From Candidatus Villigracilis proximus (GTDB taxonomy: Bacteria > Chloroflexota > Anaerolineae > Anaerolineales > Villigracilaceae): 64,000 bases of DNA. Location of the stretch: contig JADKBB010000012.1 of NCBI GenBank assembly GCA_016715195.1, positions 1 through 64,000 on the forward strand, in the 5' to 3' direction. Each line of letters opens with the position of its first letter. Position 1 is the stretch's first letter. Below the pieces are notes generated by a model. It did no database searches, was not told the origin of the DNA, and saw only the letters and a list, made by a program, of their open reading frames with translations. Below, in pieces: positions 57,367 to 64,000 of the stretch. Both the position numbers and the translations under genes were made by a program.

Positions 57367-60300
57367 ATGGAACAAGAACCATTATTAATACCTGACCCCG
57401 CCTCAAATATTCATGATACCCTGTTTCAAGATGTGTTTGGAAAACAGGATGTCATTATGCTTTTAATCGACCCGAAGGCGGGCCGCATCGTGGATGCGAA
57501 TCAAGCCGCCGGTCGTTTTTATGGATACGAGTTGAGTCGGCTCAAAGCCATGTCAATCTCTGAGATTCGTTACCAATCGCCGGTGCATGAAGATGTCGAT
57601 TCTTTTATCCAGCAGCACAAACTCGCAGATGGCGAGATCCGCACTGTGGAGGTGCGTTCCTCCCCTGTTATTGTTAACGGAAACTCCGTCCTCTTTTCCA
57701 TTGTTCATGATATTACAGAATATAAGCAGGCGGAAAATGAATACGCGCGCTTGCTGCAGTCTGAACAGCAGGCGCATCAGATCACTGAAATTTTTCATAC
57801 CGCAAATTTGGCGCTTACCCGTGATCTCAATCTTGATGCGGTGTTGGAAATATTTCTGGAGTATTTGCAGCAACTTATTCCCTTTGACAGCGCCAATGTA
57901 ATGCTCCTGCAAGAGGATGCCCGCTTCGCAATTTTTGCGATGCGTGGTTATGAAAAATTCACAGATCCGGCCCAAACGCACGCCATTATTTTTGATCCCC
58001 GTGACCATCAGGCGTTCAATCCGATCATTAATCAACAGCATAGCATTGTGATCGCGGATACCCGTACATACCCCGGCTGGGACCGGCTGCCGGGGACGGA
58101 GCATGTCATTAGCTGGATGGGCGTGCCGCTGATTGCTGGCGGACAGCTCATTGGCATATATTCAATCGATAAAGTTGAGGCAGGGTTTTTCACTCCCGGA
58201 CATCAAATTCTGGCTGAGACACTCGCAGCACAGGCAGCGGCGGCGATTCAAAACGCGAACCTTTTTACCCACATCCAGACCGAGCTTGTTGAACGCAAAC
58301 ACGCGGAAAATGCTTTGCGTGAATCTGAAGTGCGTTACCGCTCCCTGTTTGATAATATGGTGGACGGCATCTATCGCAGCACCGCCGACGGAAAATTTCT
58401 GGATGTCAACCCGGCCATGGTCAAAATGTTTGGCTACACCAGCAGAGATGAAATGCTGAATGTGGATATAAAGAAAGAACTCTACTTTTCGCCCGAAGAG
58501 CGCGGCAGCCATGTTTTGGATGACAGACAGAAAGAAGTGGAAGTGTTTCGAATGCGGCGAAAAGATGGGACTGAAATCTGGGTTGAGGATCATGGAGATT
58601 ATGAACGTAATGAACATGGTCAGGTTATCTATCATACAGGAATGCTGCGGGATGTCACCGAGCGGGTGTGGGCTGAAGAGGCATGGAACAGACAATCGGA
58701 AAAAGTACGTTTAATATATGAAGCCTCGCGTCAGTTAAACGCCTCATTTGAATCACAGCATATCTATGATGTAGCCTATCGTGGAATTTCGCAATTGATC
58801 CCATGTAATACGCTATTCATCTCGTCTTTTGAAAAACGTACCGGTATGATCTCGCTGGTTTGCGGCTGGCACGATGGCAGCCCGGTGGATGCAAAAGGGT
58901 TTCCGCCGATCTCTTTGGAAGAGGAAGGTCAGGGCGCGCAGAGTGAGGTGATTCGCACGGGGAGACCCCTGCTTCTTTCAGATTATCAACAGCGTCTGCG
59001 CGAGACACGAACCATTTACACTTTTGACGATCAGGGTACTCAGGTGTCAGACACTTCCGATCATGGGCAGATTCCACGTTCGGCATTGATCGTGCCGATG
59101 GTTGTGGAGAATCAGGTGGTGGGTGCCATTCAGGTTTTTAGCTATCAGTTGAACGCCTATGTTGAAAACGATTTAAATCTTCTTAACGCCTTTGCTTCAC
59201 AGATCGCCGTTGCGCTTATTAATTCAGATCTTTTTCAGCGGGTTCAGCGCGAAAATCGTGACCGCACACGGGCTGAAACTTCACTCCGTTCACGCACGCG
59301 TGAGTTGGAGACTCTCTTCTCCATTTCCAATCATATTAGTTTTGTGCAAACAGAGACAGAGATCCTGCCTCAGATCCTCAAAGAGTTGGAACGTGTCATT
59401 CAGGCAGATTCCATGTCGGTCATTCTGCTTGAGCCGGATGAAACGCATCTGGTCATTGCAAATGCCAGTGGAGATTTGATTCCCAATATTGGTTTTAAAT
59501 TTAATGCATCTGAAGGTATTAGCGGATCGATCCTGCAATCACGCCAGCTTTATCAGACAGATGATCTTTCAAACGACCCTTTGCGCATTAAAACAGTCCA
59601 CGGAATGGATCATCTAGGCCCGGCCATATTTACCCCTTTGTTGTCAGGCGATCATATGATCGGCGTATTACTGGCTGCCCGCAGAAAAGGCAGGCATACC
59701 ACCCCGTTCACATCTGAAGCAACCCGTATGATCATCACGACCAGTGAAATGTTGGGGAACGCGATCAATCGTATGCGCCTGCATGCACAGACCATGCGCC
59801 GTCTCGACCATTTGCAAACGTTGCGCGCCATGGATCAGGTGATCGCGTCGAGTCTCGACCTGCGCATTACACTTAATATTTTACTGAAGCACACCATTGC
59901 CCAATTAAATGTTGATGCCGCAGATGTGCTTTTACTTCACCCGTATCAACAGACACTGCAACACGCCGCCGGTCAGGGATTCCGCACCCATGCAATTGAA
60001 GGCGCTGAAGTTCATCTGCATGATGCCTTTGCAGGCCGCAGCGTGATGGAGCGATGCCTTGTTCAAATATTTAACTCGGCGCAAATTGTGGAGAATGAAC
60101 CTTTTGCCCGATTGTGGGCAGAGGAAAACTTCTTAAATTATATTTGTGTGCCTCTCATCGCCAAGGGAGAAGTAAAAGGCGTTTTGGAAGTCTATTGCCG
60201 TTCGGAATTTACACCAGATGAAGAGTGGATCGAATTTCTTGAAACCCTCGCGGGCCAGGCTGCCATCACAATTGATAACTCACAAATGTTCGACAATCTT

Positions 60301-60876
60301 CAACGCGTTAACATGGAACTTGCCATCGCGTACGATGCCACCATTGAAGGCTGGTCGCGTGCCATGGATCTGCGTGATAAGGAAACCGAAGGCCACACCA
60401 GGCGTGTTACTGAGCTTACCGTTTTACTTGCCCAGGCCATGGACATAAAAGACAAAGAGATATTAAATATTCGGCGCGGCGCACTTCTGCATGACATAGG
60501 CAAAATGGGCATCCCCGATCACATCCTGCTTAAGGAAGGTCCGCTGACCGAGGCGGAATGGACGATCATGCGCACGCATCCTCTTCTGGCTTATGAAATG
60601 CTGCAACCCATCCGCTATCTGCATCAATCGCTCGATATCCCCATGTCGCATCATGAAAAATGGGACGGTACAGGTTATCCGCGTGGATTGAAAGGCGAAG
60701 AGATCCCATTGGTGGCGCGTATCTTTGCCATCGCAGATGTCTGGGATGCCGTTACCAGCGAGCGCCCATATCGCAAAGCCTGGACCAAAAAGAAGGCACT
60801 GGCTTACATCAAGGATCAAAACGGAAAACAATTTGATCCGCAAGTTGTGGAAGTTTTCTTAAAGGTGATTCAATAA
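57367..60876 (+). CDS. Multi-sensor HD-GYP cyclic-di-GMP phosphodiesterase
   Basis: A 1169-residue soluble protein. Order: PAS (about 20-120, PAC end SIVHDITEYKQAE), GAF (140-300), PAS (315-435, RYRSLFDNMVDGIYRS), GAF (450-610), GAF (645-795), GAF (815-970) and a C-terminal HD-GYP domain (985-1165). The HD pair is H1042-D1043 in LLHDIGK, followed by SHHEKWDGTGYPRGLKGEEIP-type sequence with G1103-Y1104-P1105. All catalytic residues look intact, so it should hydrolyse cyclic-di-GMP. It opposes the GGDEF protein at 16181. No membrane helix is visible. It is followed 4 bases later by the glycosylase gene. Confidence 0.9.
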   Translation: MEQEPLLIPDPASNIHDTLFQDVFGKQDVIMLLIDPKAGRIVDANQAAGRFYGYELSRLKAMSISEIRYQSPVHEDVDSFIQQHKLADGEIRTVEVRSSPVIVNGNSVLFSIVHDITEYKQAENEYARLLQSEQQAHQITEIFHTANLALTRDLNLDAVLEIFLEYLQQLIPFDSANVMLLQEDARFAIFAMRGYEKFTDPAQTHAIIFDPRDHQAFNPIINQQHSIVIADTRTYPGWDRLPGTEHVISWMGVPLIAGGQLIGIYSIDKVEAGFFTPGHQILAETLAAQAAAAIQNANLFTHIQTELVERKHAENALRESEVRYRSLFDNMVDGIYRSTADGKFLDVNPAMVKMFGYTSRDEMLNVDIKKELYFSPEERGSHVLDDRQKEVEVFRMRRKDGTEIWVEDHGDYERNEHGQVIYHTGMLRDVTERVWAEEAWNRQSEKVRLIYEASRQLNASFESQHIYDVAYRGISQLIPCNTLFISSFEKRTGMISLVCGWHDGSPVDAKGFPPISLEEEGQGAQSEVIRTGRPLLLSDYQQRLRETRTIYTFDDQGTQVSDTSDHGQIPRSALIVPMVVENQVVGAIQVFSYQLNAYVENDLNLLNAFASQIAVALINSDLFQRVQRENRDRTRAETSLRSRTRELETLFSISNHISFVQTETEILPQILKELERVIQADSMSVILLEPDETHLVIANASGDLIPNIGFKFNASEGISGSILQSRQLYQTDDLSNDPLRIKTVHGMDHLGPAIFTPLLSGDHMIGVLLAARRKGRHTTPFTSEATRMIITTSEMLGNAINRMRLHAQTMRRLDHLQTLRAMDQVIASSLDLRITLNILLKHTIAQLNVDAADVLLLHPYQQTLQHAAGQGFRTHAIEGAEVHLHDAFAGRSVMERCLVQIFNSAQIVENEPFARLWAEENFLNYICVPLIAKGEVKGVLEVYCRSEFTPDEEWIEFLETLAGQAAITIDNSQMFDNLQRVNMELAIAYDATIEGWSRAMDLRDKETEGHTRRVTELTVLLAQAMDIKDKEILNIRRGALLHDIGKMGIPDHILLKEGPLTEAEWTIMRTHPLLAYEMLQPIRYLHQSLDIPMSHHEKWDGTGYPRGLKGEEIPLVARIFAIADVWDAVTSERPYRKAWTKKKALAYIKDQNGKQFDPQVVEVFLKVIQ

Positions 60877-60880
60877 CGCC

Positions 60881-62137
60881 ATGACAATCGACTCAATCTC
60901 AAAATTAACCCACCGCCGATTCCTTCTCGGATCACAAGCACTGTGGCCTGGCCGCCGTTTCGAGGGGCCGCTCAGCACTGAATCCGCTTTGCGCCAGATG
61001 CAAGCCTTGCAGCTCGACCCGTTGACCATGGTCGCGCGCAGTCAGGATATTGCCATGTATGGCCGCGTGTTGAATTACAAGCCCGATCATCTTTATCAAA
61101 TGGCGTATGAGCAGCGCAAAGCTTTTGATTACGGCGGCTGGCTGATGATGTATCCCATGCATGAATTTCCATATTGGCGTTTGCACATGAAACACCGCAA
61201 GGCGCAGGGCTTGCATTATGAATCATTCACACATCCGCCAAAGGACCTTTTGAAATTTATCCTCTCTGAATTGCGTGATCGCGGCCCTTTGGGAAATCGT
61301 GATTTTGAGGGCGCACAGGTCAAAGGCTGGAGCTATCGCGGGCGCAAGGAAACCTCAGTCGCATTATTTTATTTATGGTTGATCGGTGAAGTGATGATTA
61401 CCAATCGCAAAGGCTTCGACCGCATCTACGATCTGCGCGAACGGGTGGTACCTTCAGAGTTTGATTATTCTGTTAATAAAAGAGAAGCAGTGGAGTTCAT
61501 GGGCAGGAAGGTGATTGCCTTTCTGGGACTGGTTGGTGAAAACCGCTGGCGTACCGAACTTTCGTATTATATTCATCAGGATCTGACGCGCGAGGAAACC
61601 AAAAAACTGGCAGAACGGTTAATCGAACAGGGCCTTGTTTCACGTGTGCGGGTGGAAGGCTCAAAGGATGAGCATCTCTTTTTAAACAGCGACCAGCTTC
61701 ATCTGTCTGAATTGGAAGCGGGGCGTATTCCCAAAAAATGGAAGCCGCTGGACACATCCACTGCTGAGGAAGTCACATTCCTTGCGCCATTGGAAATTGT
61801 CAGCGCCAGAGGCCGCGCAAAGAAGATTTTTGATTTTGAATATTTATGGGAAGTGTATAAGCCTGTGCATCAGCGCCGCTGGGGGTATTACACTCTGCCC
61901 ATTTTATACGGCGATGATCTCGTTGCCCGCCTCGACCCGAAACTGGATCGCAAGACAAACACGCTTCACATCCTTGGCTTCTGGCTTGAAGATGACGCGC
62001 CGAAAGATGAAGCTTTTGCCAGTGCCCTCGCCAATGGACTTAAACGATTTGCAGATATGGTCGGTGCTGAAAAAATTGACTTAAGCGGCATCAAAACAGT
62101 AAAACTGCGTTCGTATCTGAAAAGCAGGTTGAAATAA
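60881..62137 (+). CDS. YcaQ/AlkX-type DNA interstrand-crosslink glycosylase (HTH_42 family)
   Basis: A 418-residue winged-helix protein. The catalytic QxD-type motif is Q44-L-D46 within LQLDPLTMVARSQD; the QxD form is typical of the YcaQ/AlkX branch rather than AlkZ (QxQ). The C-terminal signature HQRRWGYYTLPILYGDDLVA is diagnostic. Such enzymes unhook DNA interstrand crosslinks caused by alkylating agents. The start ATG is 4 bases after the HD-GYP stop, so the two genes are probably cotranscribed, a functionally odd pair. Confidence 0.88.
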   Translation: MTIDSISKLTHRRFLLGSQALWPGRRFEGPLSTESALRQMQALQLDPLTMVARSQDIAMYGRVLNYKPDHLYQMAYEQRKAFDYGGWLMMYPMHEFPYWRLHMKHRKAQGLHYESFTHPPKDLLKFILSELRDRGPLGNRDFEGAQVKGWSYRGRKETSVALFYLWLIGEVMITNRKGFDRIYDLRERVVPSEFDYSVNKREAVEFMGRKVIAFLGLVGENRWRTELSYYIHQDLTREETKKLAERLIEQGLVSRVRVEGSKDEHLFLNSDQLHLSELEAGRIPKKWKPLDTSTAEEVTFLAPLEIVSARGRAKKIFDFEYLWEVYKPVHQRRWGYYTLPILYGDDLVARLDPKLDRKTNTLHILGFWLEDDAPKDEAFASALANGLKRFADMVGAEKIDLSGIKTVKLRSYLKSRLK

Positions 62138-62572
62138 AATTACGAAAAATTATTTTTCACTTTGTGCAGTTTTTTTTGAAATGACAGTTTCTTAAAGATT
62201 TTTTGGACACACGGTTAAAAATCTGTGTTCAAAAATATTTGTAGCGTAAGAATTAAGGCTGTTACTACTACTTAAGACATATTATTTAAGTAGGTTTGGT
62301 TTCTACGGTTTGGCTGGAACGTAAGGTTTCCCAGGTTTGGGAAAATGATGTTCTTTATGGAAATAATGCTTGACGAGAGACTGGAACCAATATATATTAA
62401 CTTATCTTACGCAAACTTCTTTGACAAAATTTTCATTAACCTGGTTTCGCCGCGTAAGATTACATATTAACTTCTAATCCGCTGAATACAAAAGACTTCC
62501 AAGTCACCATTTTTTGTTGGCAATTATTATTTATGAATGCAGCGGAGGCGAAAATTTATTTTTGATTCGTTC
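62138..62572. other. A/T-rich intergenic region with 9-bp inverted repeat
   Basis: About 435 bases without a recognisable gene. ATCTTACGC (about 62404) and GCGTAAGAT (about 62452) are exact inverted repeats about 40 bases apart, with TTGACA between them (about 62419). GCGTAAG occurs once more near 62244. It may hold the promoter and operator of the sensor gene downstream. Confidence 0.45.
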
Positions 62573-62597
62573 AATTCAGTTAAAACTGAATTTTTTT
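62573..62597 (+). terminator. Terminator-like hairpin in the leader of the GAF sensor gene
   Basis: AATTCAGTT (62573-62581) pairs with AACTGAATT (62584-62592), followed by a run of seven T. It lies about 50 bases before ATG 62648. It could terminate upstream transcripts or act as an attenuator. Confidence 0.65.
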
Positions 62598-62647
62598 GCT
62601 TGTCAAAGTAAGAAGGCAAAATACACGAATTCAAGTGGATTGTTTCA

Positions 62648-64000
62648 ATGATTGAAAAGCATTCCCGAAAAATAATAGAAAGCCCATTGCTGGATGTTCG
62701 CAGCCATAGCCGTGATCTTTTGTTGGCGCTCAGCCGTGCCGCGCAAGCCATTCAGCAGGCGCATACTGCCGTGGATTTTTATCGCGCAGTGGGAGATGCG
62801 ATCAAGCCATTAGGGGGCGAAGTGACTTTGTTGATGATTAATGAAGACAGGCAATCGTTATCCATTGCCTATACATCCTATTCTCCAACATTGATCCGCA
62901 AGGCTGAAAAATTAACGGGGTTATCACTGCTTGAGTATCGCATCCCATTTAGTCAGGATAGTGTTTATGGGCGTGCCATGGACGGTGGAAAAACAGTATT
63001 TTCTGATTCGACCAGCGAAGCCATTGCAGAAATTCTTCCCGGGATTCTCCGATCCTTCACGCCTCTTTTGGTGAAGATGTTTAAACTTCAACAGGGAATT
63101 CTTGCGCCTTTGCGCGCGGGCGACAGCGCACTGGGATTGTTAAAAATAAACGGCCTGTTTCTGAATGAAGATGATGTGCCAGCCATGGAATCTTTCGCTG
63201 GGCAGATCGCAGCAGGCATTCAAAATGTGCGCCTGATGCAGAAATTACAGGATGAATTAACCGCGCACAGGCTGGCGGATGAACTGCTTAATCACAATCG
63301 CAGCCTGCTTTTGGCGCTCAGCCGTGCGTTTCAGACCATTCAACAGGCGCATACACCAGAGGATATTTACTGCGCAGTGGGCGACCAGATCAAATCTCTG
63401 GGCGGTGAAGTTACTTTGCTCATGGTGAATGATGATCGTCAATCACTCACTGCGGCCTATACCTCGTTCGCTCCCAAATTACTTCGGCAGATCGAAAAAT
63501 TGACAGGCTCTTCAGTTCTTGGGTATCGCCTCGTGTTTTCACCTGATAGTATTTATGGGCGTAATATCGCCGCAGGCAAAGCGGAATATGTCCATTGGGT
63601 AAGAGATCATGTTTTTGAAGGGCTGCCAAAAGCGCTCCGTCCGCTCACCGATCAATTTATCAAGATCTTGAAGATCGAACAGGGAATCCTCGCACCTTTG
63701 CATGTGGAAGGTGAAACCCTGGGGCTGATGCTGGTTAGCGGGTTGTCGTTAAACGAAGGTGATGTGCCGGCCATGGAATCTTTTGCTGGACAAATTGCGG
63801 CGGGTGTCCTTAATGCACGGCTGACACAGCAAATGAGAAACGAATTATCCGCGCGTAAACAGGCGGAAGAGGCGGTCAGACAGGCTGAGAATCGTTTCAA
63901 GGCATTGATCGAAAAAGCATCCGATGGGATCGTCCTGGTCGGATTGGATGGGAAGATACAATATGCAAGTCCTTCAGCAAGGAACATGTTCGATTATGAC
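62648..64000 (+). CDS. Tandem-GAF/PAS sensor protein, 3'-partial
   Basis: ATG 62648 opens a frame that runs to the window end (451 codons). Two GAF-type domains (about residues 24-205 and 220-400) are duplicates with a period of 196 codons. LLLALSR, then IQQAH, GGEVTLLM and MESFAGQIAAG occur in both copies. A coiled-coil linker (RKQAEEAVRQAENRF) leads to a PAS domain beginning ALIEKASDGIVLVGLDGKI. Histidine kinase or output domain would lie beyond the window. No clear ribosome binding site was found; TTG or ATG alternatives upstream were not seen. Confidence 0.8.
   Translation, partial: MIEKHSRKIIESPLLDVRSHSRDLLLALSRAAQAIQQAHTAVDFYRAVGDAIKPLGGEVTLLMINEDRQSLSIAYTSYSPTLIRKAEKLTGLSLLEYRIPFSQDSVYGRAMDGGKTVFSDSTSEAIAEILPGILRSFTPLLVKMFKLQQGILAPLRAGDSALGLLKINGLFLNEDDVPAMESFAGQIAAGIQNVRLMQKLQDELTAHRLADELLNHNRSLLLALSRAFQTIQQAHTPEDIYCAVGDQIKSLGGEVTLLMVNDDRQSLTAAYTSFAPKLLRQIEKLTGSSVLGYRLVFSPDSIYGRNIAAGKAEYVHWVRDHVFEGLPKALRPLTDQFIKILKIEQGILAPLHVEGETLGLMLVSGLSLNEGDVPAMESFAGQIAAGVLNARLTQQMRNELSARKQAEEAVRQAENRFKALIEKASDGIVLVGLDGKIQYASPSARNMFDYD

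Overview
The window looks like chromosome of a Chloroflexota bacterium, most likely class Anaerolineae. This is inferred from gene content and style: a complete peptidoglycan/division (dcw) cluster, lipoproteins, an R2-like ligand-binding oxidase, many multi-GAF/PAS sensors, roughly even base composition, and a very large number of short palindromic intergenic repeats. No rRNA and no phage, IS or CRISPR was seen. One tRNA (Met, CAT) is present.

Layout. 1-2257: hydroxyproline epimerase and FAD-dependent D-amino-acid dehydrogenase (a likely hydroxyproline catabolic pair). 2350-4599: NHL-repeat lipoprotein and MFS transporter. 4606-6839 (minus): UGT-type glycosyltransferase and SAM methyltransferase, divergent from an R2lox oxidase, Nudix hydrolase and heparinase II/III-like gene (7089-10448). 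10803-13888: CorA, SMP-30/gluconolactonase, cupin and an HExxH protein. 14225-17083: XRE regulator, YgjP-like metallopeptidase, tRNA-Met and a receiver-GGDEF protein. 17087-23433 (minus): AzlCD exporter, amine oxidase, ComM, PAS histidine kinase and a DUF4177-like protein. 23507-25106: membrane protein and DUF3597 protein. 25353-31058: a TetR-controlled ABC efflux operon with a triple 16-bp operator and two paralogous lipoprotein adaptors. 31217-37711: GH4 glycosidase, ATP-grasp enzyme, galactokinase, and a pair of membrane proteins, one carrying a Vps62-like HEGDWE motif. 37767-38672: rRNA-type methyltransferase. 38725-56480: the dcw cluster mraZ-rsmH-ftsL-ftsI-murF-mraY-murD-ftsW-murG-cvpA-like-murC-murB-ddl-ftsQ-ftsA-ftsZ, preceded by a promoter overlapped by three MraZ-box-like repeats of 10-bp period and ended by a strong terminator. 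56507-64000: two small membrane proteins, a large PAS/GAF/HD-GYP protein, a YcaQ/AlkX-type DNA glycosylase and the start of a tandem-GAF sensor that runs off the window.

Two signals run through the whole window. First, many families of inverted-repeat 'words' sit between genes, and several of them lie inside reading frames without breaking them (hydroxyproline epimerase, MurD, SMP-30 C-terminus, heparinase-like protein, MFS N-terminus). Second, several genes are broken by single-base indels, often in short homopolymers, including murB and ftsQ, which should be essential. This points to long-read consensus errors more than to real pseudogenes, so the frames should be corrected before anyone interprets these genes as decayed.
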